This document shows, piece by piece, positions 1 to 8,734 of a stretch of DNA of 64,000 nt; within the stretch, counting starts at the first letter, position 1, and each line of letters opens with the position of its first letter. This DNA is from Kutzneria sp. CA-103260 (GTDB lineage: Bacteria; Actinomycetota; Actinomycetes; Mycobacteriales; Pseudonocardiaceae). The notes under the pieces were generated by a model that saw only the letters and a list, made by a program, of their open reading frames with translations, did no database searches and was not told the origin of the DNA. Made by a program: the position numbers and the translations under genes. The stretch lies in contig NZ_CP073318.1 of the NCBI RefSeq assembly GCF_018263855.1, positions 9,176,001-9,240,000 of the forward strand, in the 5' to 3' direction.

Positions 1-1346
1 ATGCCGCCGAACCCGAAGGCGTTCACGCCGGCGCGACGCACGTCGTCCGCCCACACCTCGGCCTTGTCGATCGGCCGGAACCTGGTGGCATTCAACGCGG
101 GATTCGGGTCGTCGCAGTGCAACGTCGGCAGCAGCACGCCGTGGTGCACCGCCAGCGCCGCCTTGACCAGGCCGGCGATCCCGGCGGCCGGCATGGTGTG
201 GCCGATCATCGACTTCACCGAGCCGATCACCGCGGGCTTGCGCGTCGGGGCGCCGAAAACCGTTGCCAGGGTGGCGAGTTCCGCGGAGTCGCCAGCCGGC
301 GTCGCCGTGCCGTGCGCCTCCAACAGACCGATGGCGCCCTCCGCTGAGGGATCCAATCCCGCTGCGGCCCAGGCCTTGCGGACCGCGAGCACCTGCCCAC
401 CGGGATCGGGATTGAACAGGCTGGCGCTGCGCCCATCGCTGGCCACGCCCGTTCCGCGCACCACCGCGTAGATCCGGTCGCCGTCCCGTTCCGCATCGGC
501 CAGTCGCTTGAGGACCACGACTCCGGTGCCCTCGCCGATGAGGATGCCGTCCGCGTTGCGATGGAAAGGCCGGATCTGCTGGCTCGTCGAGAGCGCCTTC
601 AGCTGCGTGAACACGCTCCAGAACGTGATGTCGTGGCAGTGGTGCACACCGCCGGCGAGCACCACGTCGCATCGCCCGCTGCTCAACTCGTGCACGGCGT
701 GATCGACGGCGATCAGCGAGGACGCACAGGCAGCGTCCACCGTGTACGCCGGGCCGCGAAGGTCGAGCCGGTTCGCCACGCGTGACGCGGCCAGGTTGGG
801 CACCAGACCGATCGCCGACTCCGGCTGCTCCGGACCGAGTTGCTCGGTGAAGGCCACCCGCACGCGCTCCAACTCGGCGGCGCCGATACCCGGAACGAGC
901 TCGCCGAGCGTGCGCACCAACTGCACGGCGGTGCGCACGCGTTGGTCGAGCCGCACCACGCCGGGCGTCAGATAGCCGCCGCGGCCCAGGATCACGCCGA
1001 TCCGGTCGCGGGCCGGCAGTCGCTCGTCGCCACCGGCGTCGGCGATCGCCGACGCGGCGACGCGCATGGCGATGAGCTGATCCGGCTCCGCGCCGGCGAC
1101 CGAGTTCGGCATGATCCCGAACCGGGCCGGGTCCACGTCGGCGTACTCGTCGACGAATCCGCCGCGCCGGCAGTACAACCGGTCGGCCCGGGCCGAGCCA
1201 GCGGGATCGTAGTAGCCGGGGTCCCAGCGGTGCTCGGGCACGTCGGTGATCGCGTCCACGCCGGTGACCAGATTCCGCCAGTACGTCTGGAGATCCGGCG
1301 CCCCCGGCAGCAGGACGGACATGCCGACGATCGCGACATCGGACAT
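1..1346 (-). CDS. PUFA-type polyketide/fatty-acid synthase subunit 2, N-terminal ketosynthase (partial)
   Basis: First 448 codons of a second multidomain synthase; the gene runs off the left edge. The ATG at 1346 lies five bases past the stop of the upstream synthase, so the two are probably translationally linked and belong to one enzyme. A nearly complete ketosynthase is visible: VAIVGMSVLLPG at the N-terminus, the nucleophilic Cys in DAACASS near residue 205, and the two catalytic His in EAHGTATPAG (about 345) and SVKSMIGH (about 380). A KS should extend chains by decarboxylative condensation. In PUFA synthases the second large subunit (PfaC type) also begins with KS and continues into a chain-length factor and dehydratases; whether this one does lies outside the window. 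Confidence 0.9.
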   Translation of the reverse strand, partial: MSDVAIVGMSVLLPGAPDLQTYWRNLVTGVDAITDVPEHRWDPGYYDPAGSARADRLYCRRGGFVDEYADVDPARFGIMPNSVAGAEPDQLIAMRVAASAIADAGGDERLPARDRIGVILGRGGYLTPGVVRLDQRVRTAVQLVRTLGELVPGIGAAELERVRVAFTEQLGPEQPESAIGLVPNLAASRVANRLDLRGPAYTVDAACASSLIAVDHAVHELSSGRCDVVLAGGVHHCHDITFWSVFTQLKALSTSQQIRPFHRNADGILIGEGTGVVVLKRLADAERDGDRIYAVVRGTGVASDGRSASLFNPDPGGQVLAVRKAWAAAGLDPSAEGAIGLLEAHGTATPAGDSAELATLATVFGAPTRKPAVIGSVKSMIGHTMPAAGIAGLVKAALAVHHGVLLPTLHCDDPNPALNATRFRPIDKAEVWADDVRRAGVNAFGFGG

Positions 1347-1351
1347 CGGCG

Positions 1352-4300
1352 TCACCAGCCCGACGCGGTGTAGACCACGGCCCGCACGTCGTGGTCGCCG
1401 AAGGCGAGTTCCCGCAGCAGGGCCATGGTGCCCTCCTCGGGGTCGATCAGCTCGATCCCGCGGCGGCTGTACTCCTGCTGCAGCTCCGGTGTCACCATGC
1501 CGCCGTGCCGGGCGTCCGGCGCCCACGGTCCCCAGTGGACGGTCAGTGCGCGGGTTCCGGTGCGGGAAGCCCAGAGGGCGCCCAAGGTCTGGAGCGCGTC
1601 GTTGGCCGCCGAGTAGTCGATCTGGCCACGGTTGCCCAGTGCCGCCGCGATACTGCCGAACAGCGTCACGAATCGGGGCGGGGTGGGCAGCTCTTCGACT
1701 GCGGACAGCAACGCCCGGGCGCCGTCCACCTTCGTGTCGAAGACCCGGCGGAACGAGTCGGCGTCCTTGTCGGCGATCAGCTTGTCCTCGATCACACCGG
1801 CCGCGTAGCAGACGCCGTCGATCCGACCGTGGTCCGTGGAGATCTCCTTGATGATGCGGTGCAACGCCTCCTGGTCGCGGACGTCCGCCGAGTGGTAGCC
1901 GACCGTGCTGCCCAGTGCCCGCAGCTCGTCCAGGGTCGCCCGGACCTCGCGCGCCGCGAGGATCTTCGCCGACATGCGCTCGATCTCGGCCGGCGAGCGG
2001 TGGCCCTGGGCGATCAGCGCGGCACGCAACGCCGTCTTGTCCAGCGCCGACGCGGTGGCGGGGTCTTCGGCGTCGGTCGGCAGCGGCGTACGGCCGATCA
2101 GTTCGATGCGGCACCCACTGGTCATCGCCAGCTTGGTCGCGAACTGGGCGGTGATGCCGCGTGCGCCGCCAACCAGCAGCACCACGGAGTCCCGGTCGAG
2201 GCCGATCGCCTGCGCCTCAGCCGTGCCGTCGCCCGCCGGGCCGGCGCCGGTGGTGCCGAGCGAACCCAGGTCGACTGGAAGCATGTCGATGGTCTTGCGC
2301 GTCCCGTTGCCCCGCAACACAACTGGGTGCCGGTCGTCGGCCAGCAACTCGTCGAGCAGGCCCTCGGTCACCGCCGTGGTGTCGACCTCGATCAGCTTGG
2401 CCGCGGTTTCCGGGTACTCGCGGGAGATGGTCCGGAAGAAGCCACGCAGGCCGGCCACGCGGTCGTCGGCGTGCTCCGCGACGGGGGACACCGCGATCAC
2501 CCAGCGCGGACCACGAGCCAGCGCTGCCTTGAATTCCGCGAACGCGCCCGGCAGGACCGGGTCGTCACCGGGCGAGAGTGCGCCGAGGTAGAGCAGGTTG
2601 TCGGCGTTCTCGGTGACGGTCGCGCCCTGCTCGCCGAGCGCGGCCGTGACCTCGGCCACGAGTTCCGGCTGGCCGCCGATGATGCGGAACTCCTTGCCGG
2701 ACAACGTGGACGAGTCAAGCGGCCGTGCGGTGCCAACCTCGGTGGGCACCATCTCGAAGCGCCGCGGCGCTCGGCCGCCGCTGATCACTGCCGACCCGGC
2801 GTCGGGGCGGGCAGTCGCGGCCGCCGCGACCAGGTCGGTGGCGGCTGCGAGCGGCGTGCCTCCGTTGCCGGCCGCTGCGACGAGGTCGAGCGGAGTGCTC
2901 TCGGTCGCCGCCGCGCTCGGCTCGGCGGTTGTCGTTCCACCACCGAACAAGTCGGCGATCTGCTGCGCCGTGCGGGCCTTCGTGAGCTCCTCGATGTCCG
3001 ACGTGGTGGCAGCGCCGAGCTTGGTGACCAGGGTGCCGGCGATCTCCGTGCGCTTGATCGAGTCGATGGAGAGATCGGCCTCGAGGTCGAGCGTCGGGTC
3101 GATCATGTCGGTCGGGTAGCCGGTCTGCTGGCTGATGACCTCCAGCACCGTCGTCAACACGTCGGCGACGACCGGTTCGGGCTCCGCGACCGGCGCCGGC
3201 GCCGCGACCGCCTTGGGGATCTCGACAACCGGCGGGGGCGCGATGTGCTCGACCACGCGGGTCGGCGCGTTGGCCACGCCGCCGAAGTAGCTCAGCAGCA
3301 CGTCCCGCTGCGCGGCGATCATCTCGCGGCTGGTGCGCAGGTACTCGCTGATCAACGCGTCCTGACCGGCGCTCGGCTGGGACATCGACAACTCCACTCG
3401 TCGGGCGGGGACGAGCCCGCCGTTCAGGTACTGCCCGTCGGCGGTGCGGACCAGCTGGCCGTCGATCGTCCATCCGGGACGCTTCGGCGGCGTGGAAGTG
3501 CTGACGTCCAAGGCGTCGCGGCCGTGGAACAGCCAGCTCGTGCGGACGTTCACGCCGGACACCGCGAGCTGCGCGGTCGCGGCGAGGAAACCGCGCACGC
3601 CGCCGTCGGTCGTCACGCGGACGTGCGGCCGGTCGCCTAGGATGGCGTCGACCAGTCGGGTCAGCACCTTGCCCGGGCCGACCTCGACGAACACCCGCGC
3701 CCCCGCCGCGTACATCGACTCGATCTCGTCGACGAACCGGACGGACGACCCGATCTGTGCCGCCAACTCCGCTCGGATATCGCCGCGGTAGGGCGCGGCG
3801 GTCCGGTTCGACCAGACCGGCAGCTCCGGCTCACGAACGTCCTGTGTGGACAGAAACTCGCCGAACGCCTTGCCGCCGTCGGCCACCAGCGGGCTGTGGA
3901 AGGCACAGGCGACCTGGATCTGCCTGCCCGAGATTCCCTTGGCCCGCAGCGCCTCCACGGCCTGGCGGACCTGCTCGGTCGGCCCGGAGATCACCGCCTG
4001 CTTCGGGGCGTTGTGGTTGGCCAGCACCAGGTCTTCGGTGAGGACCGATGCGATGTCCTCGGCCGTTCCGGTGATCGCGGCCATCGAACCGGGATCTTCG
4101 CCGGCCGCGCCGAGGATGCTGTCCGCGCGGGCCCGGCTCATTGCCAACAGCGTTGCCGGACCGAAGGAACCCGCGGCGCTCAGCGCGACCAGCTCGCCGT
4201 AACTGTGGCCAGCCAACAGATCCGGCTGCACACCGAGCCGGTTCAGCAGCTGGTTGACCGCGAGTCCGGTGATCCCCAGCACCGGTTGGGCCGCGCGAGT

Positions 4301-7300
4301 GTCGGTGATCCTGGCCGTGCGCCGCTGCTCGGCCTCCTTGTCGAACGCGGCCGGCGGGAACAGCGTGTCGGCCCACTCCTGTCCGAGCTGTAGCAGGTGC
4401 TGGATCTCCGGGAACGCGACGAAGAGCTCGGCGAGCATGCCCGGCCGCTGGCTGCCCTGTCCGGGGAAGAGGAAGGCAACCTTGCCGTCGACGCCTTGCC
4501 GGGCAACGAAGATGCCACGCTTCGGATCGTGCTGCCCGGCCGCCCCGTCGCGGAGCCGCTGCGGCAGCTCGTCGATGTTCCGCGCGACGACGGCGATCTG
4601 CGTCGGCTCGCTGCGCTGCTCGGCCCGCCGTGACGCGGTCTTGGCCAGGTCACGCAGCCGCCACGTGCGGCCGCTCGCCTCGTTCTTGGCAACGAGGTCG
4701 AGGAGCCACTCGACGGAACGCGCCGCTGACGCGTGATCCGCGCCGCGGAACGTGAACAGCTCGGCCGTCCACTCGTCGTTGCTGTGCCTCGGGGTCGGTG
4801 CCTTGTTGTAGGCCGACAGCACCATGTGGAAGTTCGTGCCGCCGAAGCCGAAGGCGCTGACGGCCGCGATCCGCTCCGCGGCCGGCGCCGCCCATGGCGC
4901 GGCCTCCGCGTGCAGGACGAAGGGATTGCCCTCGGTGTCCCACGCCGAGTTCGGCTGCTCCACGTGCAGCGTCGGCGGCTTGATCCCGTTGTGCAGGGCC
5001 AGGGCCGTCTTGATCAGGCCGGCCAGGCCGGCAGCGCACTTCGTGTGGCCGATCTGCGACTTCACCGAGCCGATCGCGCAGCTGGCCGGCTGGGCCCCGT
5101 GCTCGACGAACACCTTGGCCAGTGAGCCGAGCTCCGTGCGGTCGCCGACCACTGTGCCCGTGCCGTGTGCTTCGACCAGTCCGACCTGCGCCGGCGACAG
5201 GCCGGCGTTGCGGTACGCCCGCTCCACCGCGCTGCGCTGGCCCTCCGGCCTCGGCGCCGTCAGGCCGAGGGACTTGCCGTCGCTCGCGCTGCCGATGCCC
5301 TTGATCACCGCGTAGATCTTGTCGCCGTCGCGCTCGGCGTCGGCCAGCCGCTTGAGCACCACGCAGGCGACACCCTCGCCGAGCGTCGTGCCGTCGGCGC
5401 TGCTGTCGAACGTCTTGCAGCGGCCGGACGGCGACAGCGCGCCGACCGAGCTGAACATCAGGTAGTCGTTGATGCCGTTGTGCAGGTCCGCGGCACCGCA
5501 CAGCACCATGTCGCTCGTTCCGGTGACCAGCTCCTTGCAGGCCACGTCCACCGCCGCCATCGAGGAGGCGCACGCCGCGTCGACCGTGTAGTTCGCGCCG
5601 CCCAGGTCAAGGCGGTTGGCGATCCGGCCGGCGATGACGTTCGCCAGCACCCCGGGGAACGTGTCCTCGGTCAGCCTCGGCAGCTGGCGGTCCAGCTCCT
5701 CGGGCAGCGTGCCCAGGTAGGACGGCAGCACCGTGCGCAGAGTGGTCGCGCTGGCCATGTCGCTGCCGGACTCGGCGCCGAACACCACGCTCGTCGTCGA
5801 CCGGTCGAAGGCCCGGTCGCCGTAGCCCGCATGCACCAGTGACCGGTACGCGGCTTCCAGGGCGAGCAGCTGCACCGGCTCGATGCTCGCCAGCGACGCC
5901 GGCGGAATGCCGTAGCGCAGCGGGTCGAACGGGATCTCCGGCAGGAAGCCACCCCACTTCGACGGCGTGCGGTCCGTCCCTCCGGTCGCGGAGTAGTAGA
6001 CGTTGGCGTCCCAGCGCTCCGACGGCACCTCGGTCACCGCGTCGACCCCGGCGAGCACGTTCGCCCAGAAGGTCGGCAGGTCGGGGGCCTGGGGGAACAT
6101 GCAAGCCATGCCGATGACGGCAACGTCCAACGGCTCGGGCTCCGGCTCTGGCGCAGTGCTGCTGCCGACGCCGAGAGCTTGCGCCCTGGCGGAGTGGTAG
6201 CGCATTGCTCCAAAGCTCACGCTCTCGTGCAGCGCCGCAACCGTGGTGACGGCGTCACGCAGCACGGCAACCTGGCCGGCCATGAACATGCCTTCGGCAA
6301 GTTGCCGGTTCTCGTCGACGTCGAGCAACTCCGCGCCACTGCGCTCCACACCCTTGCTCGCGATCCGCAGCCGACCGATGTTGAGCTGCTCCAACTCCTC
6401 CCAGACCTCGCGGTCCGGCAGGCCACGAGCGCGCAAGTCGTCACGCAGCGCGAGAAAGTCCTCCGCGAACGGGCTGGTCACGCACCTCGTCGCGTGACCG
6501 GGAGCCGTCTCCAGCAGCGCAGTCGCCTCGGCGTCGACCACCTGCCGCTGGAAGAGCGGCTGCACTGCTCCATCGCGTACGCACTCCTCCGTGAACAGGT
6601 ACGCGGTCCCCATCAGGACGCCGACGTTGCAGCAATGCGCACGCAATGGAGCAGCCATCGCGCTCACCATCGCCGCCGAGCGCTCGTCGTGGATGCCACC
6701 GGCGAAGAGCACGTCCAGCTCGGCCTCGGGATTCGCGCCGAGGAAGTCAAGCAGCACGCCCAGCTGGGACTCCCACAGCGGGAAGCTCGACCGCGGACCG
6801 ACGTGACCGCCGCACTCCGACCCCTCGAAGATGAACCGCCGCGCCCCGGCATCGAGGAACTGCTTGAGCAGACCCGGCGACGGCACGTGCAGAAACGTCG
6901 TGATGCCGAGCCGCTCCAGCGCCGCAGCCTGCGCGGGCCGTCCACCGGCGATGATCGCGTACTGCGGACGCAGCTCCTCGATGACTTCCAGCTGCCCGGT
7001 CCGGACCTCCTCGGCCGCGAAGCCCAGGATTCCCGCGCCCCACGGCCGGTCGCCGAGCAAGTCCCTTGTCTCCCGCAGCAGGTCTCGGGTCTGCTCCTTG
7101 GTCGCCAGCGCCAACGCGACGAACGGCAGGCCGCCGTTCTCCGCCACCGACGCCGCGAACCTCGCGCGGTCACTCACCCGCGTCATCGGTCCCTGGGCGA
7201 TCAGACTCGGTGCCGAGGGCTCCTGCTCCAGTGCGGCGGCGACGCTTTCCTTGATCGCTCGCACGACCCGGTCGACCGTGCCGAACTCGTTCGCGAACCG

Positions 7301-8020
7301 CGCGGCGAGGAAACCGTCCTGCCCAACCGGAATCCGCCCCTGACCTGCGCCCCTGCGGACGAGCAGCCGCTCGCCGTCCACGACGGTCGTCTCCGAACCG
7401 TCCATCGGCCGGATCGCCGCGGCGATCTCGTTGTCCACATCGGACTCCGAGAGCAACGCCAGTTGTGTGTCGAGGACAACGCCGGCGGCGCCGCCGACCA
7501 CGGCCGCCGCAGCCGTGTGCACGCCGATCCCGCCCCAGGCCCAGATGGGCACGTCCACAGCGTCGACAAGTTGTTGGAGCAGCACGAACGTGCTCAGCTC
7601 ACCTACCGGCCCGCCGGCCTCGTGTCCACGAGCGATGATCCCGTGTGCACCGCGCTCGACTGCGAGCAATGCTTCCGCTTTGCTCGAGACCTCCACCAGA
7701 ACTCGGTGGTGCGAGGCCAGTTCTGGAATAGACCACTCCGCGCCGTGACCAATCAGGACGGTGTGAACCTGATCACGGGGGAGGTCGCCGGGCAGCAACG
7801 CGCACGCGCCGGTCACGCGCACGCCGAACGGGCCGCCGGCCCAGCTCAGCAGCAGGTCGAGCGCTTCCCGGCTGTGTCGGTCGCCGGCGCCGAGATCGAG
7901 GATGCCGACGCCACCGGCCCGGCAGACCGCGGTAACCAATCGCGCATCGGGAACGTTGAACGGGCTGACTCCAAGCACAAGATTCTGTGTGAATCCGGGG
8001 CAGGAGGAGTGCGCAGCCAT
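1352..8020 (-). CDS. PUFA-type iterative PKS: NMO-NMO-KS-AT-ACP-KR
   Basis: A 2222-residue iterative synthase. Domain order seen: two tandem FMN-dependent nitronate monooxygenase/PfaD-like barrels (about 1-230 with RGHEAGG and WGGIG; about 270-560 with GSECGGH and FAGGI), KS (about 630-1060; DAACASS Cys near 815, EAHGTGT, SVKSQIGH), AT (GHSYGE Ser near 1272; CAFHSPL, resembling the malonyl-type HAFH), one ACP (LSIDSIKR Ser near 1652, the PUFA-synthase signature) and KR (GGARGI near 1950, IDYSAAND near 2136). PfaD-type domains reduce the growing chain; in the classical system PfaD is a separate protein. No dehydratase is visible, so it must come from the next subunit. Start: ATG 8020 has GGAGG four bases upstream and lies about 75 nt after the predicted transcription start; GTG 8074 has no ribosome-binding site. 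Product unknown, probably a lipid or polyene chain. Confidence 0.92.
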   Translation of the reverse strand: MAAHSSCPGFTQNLVLGVSPFNVPDARLVTAVCRAGGVGILDLGAGDRHSREALDLLLSWAGGPFGVRVTGACALLPGDLPRDQVHTVLIGHGAEWSIPELASHHRVLVEVSSKAEALLAVERGAHGIIARGHEAGGPVGELSTFVLLQQLVDAVDVPIWAWGGIGVHTAAAAVVGGAAGVVLDTQLALLSESDVDNEIAAAIRPMDGSETTVVDGERLLVRRGAGQGRIPVGQDGFLAARFANEFGTVDRVVRAIKESVAAALEQEPSAPSLIAQGPMTRVSDRARFAASVAENGGLPFVALALATKEQTRDLLRETRDLLGDRPWGAGILGFAAEEVRTGQLEVIEELRPQYAIIAGGRPAQAAALERLGITTFLHVPSPGLLKQFLDAGARRFIFEGSECGGHVGPRSSFPLWESQLGVLLDFLGANPEAELDVLFAGGIHDERSAAMVSAMAAPLRAHCCNVGVLMGTAYLFTEECVRDGAVQPLFQRQVVDAEATALLETAPGHATRCVTSPFAEDFLALRDDLRARGLPDREVWEELEQLNIGRLRIASKGVERSGAELLDVDENRQLAEGMFMAGQVAVLRDAVTTVAALHESVSFGAMRYHSARAQALGVGSSTAPEPEPEPLDVAVIGMACMFPQAPDLPTFWANVLAGVDAVTEVPSERWDANVYYSATGGTDRTPSKWGGFLPEIPFDPLRYGIPPASLASIEPVQLLALEAAYRSLVHAGYGDRAFDRSTTSVVFGAESGSDMASATTLRTVLPSYLGTLPEELDRQLPRLTEDTFPGVLANVIAGRIANRLDLGGANYTVDAACASSMAAVDVACKELVTGTSDMVLCGAADLHNGINDYLMFSSVGALSPSGRCKTFDSSADGTTLGEGVACVVLKRLADAERDGDKIYAVIKGIGSASDGKSLGLTAPRPEGQRSAVERAYRNAGLSPAQVGLVEAHGTGTVVGDRTELGSLAKVFVEHGAQPASCAIGSVKSQIGHTKCAAGLAGLIKTALALHNGIKPPTLHVEQPNSAWDTEGNPFVLHAEAAPWAAPAAERIAAVSAFGFGGTNFHMVLSAYNKAPTPRHSNDEWTAELFTFRGADHASAARSVEWLLDLVAKNEASGRTWRLRDLAKTASRRAEQRSEPTQIAVVARNIDELPQRLRDGAAGQHDPKRGIFVARQGVDGKVAFLFPGQGSQRPGMLAELFVAFPEIQHLLQLGQEWADTLFPPAAFDKEAEQRRTARITDTRAAQPVLGITGLAVNQLLNRLGVQPDLLAGHSYGELVALSAAGSFGPATLLAMSRARADSILGAAGEDPGSMAAITGTAEDIASVLTEDLVLANHNAPKQAVISGPTEQVRQAVEALRAKGISGRQIQVACAFHSPLVADGGKAFGEFLSTQDVREPELPVWSNRTAAPYRGDIRAELAAQIGSSVRFVDEIESMYAAGARVFVEVGPGKVLTRLVDAILGDRPHVRVTTDGGVRGFLAATAQLAVSGVNVRTSWLFHGRDALDVSTSTPPKRPGWTIDGQLVRTADGQYLNGGLVPARRVELSMSQPSAGQDALISEYLRTSREMIAAQRDVLLSYFGGVANAPTRVVEHIAPPPVVEIPKAVAAPAPVAEPEPVVADVLTTVLEVISQQTGYPTDMIDPTLDLEADLSIDSIKRTEIAGTLVTKLGAATTSDIEELTKARTAQQIADLFGGGTTTAEPSAAATESTPLDLVAAAGNGGTPLAAATDLVAAAATARPDAGSAVISGGRAPRRFEMVPTEVGTARPLDSSTLSGKEFRIIGGQPELVAEVTAALGEQGATVTENADNLLYLGALSPGDDPVLPGAFAEFKAALARGPRWVIAVSPVAEHADDRVAGLRGFFRTISREYPETAAKLIEVDTTAVTEGLLDELLADDRHPVVLRGNGTRKTIDMLPVDLGSLGTTGAGPAGDGTAEAQAIGLDRDSVVLLVGGARGITAQFATKLAMTSGCRIELIGRTPLPTDAEDPATASALDKTALRAALIAQGHRSPAEIERMSAKILAAREVRATLDELRALGSTVGYHSADVRDQEALHRIIKEISTDHGRIDGVCYAAGVIEDKLIADKDADSFRRVFDTKVDGARALLSAVEELPTPPRFVTLFGSIAAALGNRGQIDYSAANDALQTLGALWASRTGTRALTVHWGPWAPDARHGGMVTPELQQEYSRRGIELIDPEEGTMALLRELAFGDHDVRAVVYTASGW
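6191..6247 (+). repeat. Three in-phase 19-bp units inside the PKS gene
   Basis: GGAGTGGTAGCGCATTGCT (6191), CCAAAGCTCACGCTCTCGT (6210), GCAGCGCCGCAACCGTGGT (6229), antisense to the gene, at the linker between the second NMO domain and the KS. Confidence 0.6.
6551..6668. repeat. Further 19-bp units inside the second NMO domain of the PKS
   Basis: Plus-strand units at 6551 (GAAGAGCGGCTGCACTGCT), 6570 and 6589; then opposite-strand units at 6631 (AGCAATGCGCACGCAATGG) and 6650. A single unit is at 7666 (GCAATGCTTCCGCTTTGCT). Both orientations in one gene. Confidence 0.5.
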
Positions 8021-8100
8021 CGAGCCTCCGCAGGGGGATACGAGACCTATGGGTGCGCACATCGGTGTAGCCACACCCTAATGGGTGGATCCGAACGGAA

Positions 8101-8129
8101 AGGTTATGGCTAAGCCGGAATTTCGTCAA
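8101..8129 (-). promoter_or_regulatory. Predicted sigma-70-type promoter of the PKS operon
   Basis: On the minus strand TTGACG (8129-8124) is separated by exactly 17 bases from TAACCT (8106-8101). Transcription would start near 8094 and give a leader of about 75 nt before ATG 8020. The rest of the 8130-8338 spacer shows no gene. Confidence 0.6.
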
Positions 8130-8338
8130 TTGAGGTACTGGCGAGTTCAGGAAAGTTTGCGTGGAAGTTCAGCGTGGCTCAAGCCTCCTGGTAGCTGCTG
8201 AGCCTAGGTGACAACCCTGCTGACCTGCCCAGCTGGGCTGATCGGGTCGCGACCGATCGAGGTGGCCGGCAACAGCCTTCGGGGATGTCGTCACCGTTGC
8301 CCAACCGTATAGTTCAGATGAATTGGCTGGTCATCAAG

Positions 8339-8692
8339 TTAAAGCTCGTCGTACTTGCTCGCGTTTCCCCGTGACTTCTCGACCGGGTACCGCAATTCGT
8401 TGCGGGCCAACTTGTCCAACGTCGCTTGCGCCAGATCGATGCCAGTCACATCGGCGAAACGGACCAGGTACATGAACACGTCGGCGACTTCCATCCGGAC
8501 CCGCTCCCGCAGGTCCGATCCGGACATTCCCGCGCTGATCTGCTCGTCGTTCAGCCACTGGAGCTCGGCCAGCAGCTCGCCGGCCTCGCCGGCCAGGGCC
8601 ATCGCGAGGTTCTTCGGCGTGTGGAACGGCTCCCAGGACCGTGCGTCGGCGAAGGCGCGAATCCGGGCCGTCAGGTCCTCGATGTCGGTCAC
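8339..8692 (-). CDS. MazG-like nucleotide pyrophosphohydrolase
   Basis: A 117-residue protein of the all-alpha NTP pyrophosphohydrolase superfamily (MazG/DCTPP1 type), expected to hydrolyse (d)NTPs to the monophosphate and pyrophosphate as nucleotide-pool house-cleaning. Visible metal-binding motifs are the EExxE-like GEAGELLAELQW near residue 36 and the ExxD motif EVADVFMYL near residue 70. The length fits the single-domain DCTPP1 subgroup rather than two-domain MazG. Start is GTG 8692. It reads the same way as the DUF2786 gene upstream, 42 bp away, and may share its transcript. Substrate preference cannot be read from the sequence. Confidence 0.88.
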   Translation of the reverse strand: MTDIEDLTARIRAFADARSWEPFHTPKNLAMALAGEAGELLAELQWLNDEQISAGMSGSDLRERVRMEVADVFMYLVRFADVTGIDLAQATLDKLARNELRYPVEKSRGNASKYDEL

Positions 8693-8734
8693 GGTCCCGT
8701 ACGGTAGTCGTTGCAGTCGAGCCGTTGGCCAGAA

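Noticed and set aside
1391..3640. Long plus-strand open frames opposite the PKS (also 6179-8113)
   Set aside because: High-GC antisense shadows with no domain, odd Arg/Gly/Val composition and no ribosome-binding site.
7431..7439. Single DnaA box inside the PKS
   Set aside because: One copy in coding sequence, no partner box; chance match is likely.
8021..8074. N-terminal extension of the PKS to GTG 8074
   Set aside because: No ribosome-binding site, and it would lie within about 20 nt of the predicted transcription start, while ATG 8020 has GGAGG.
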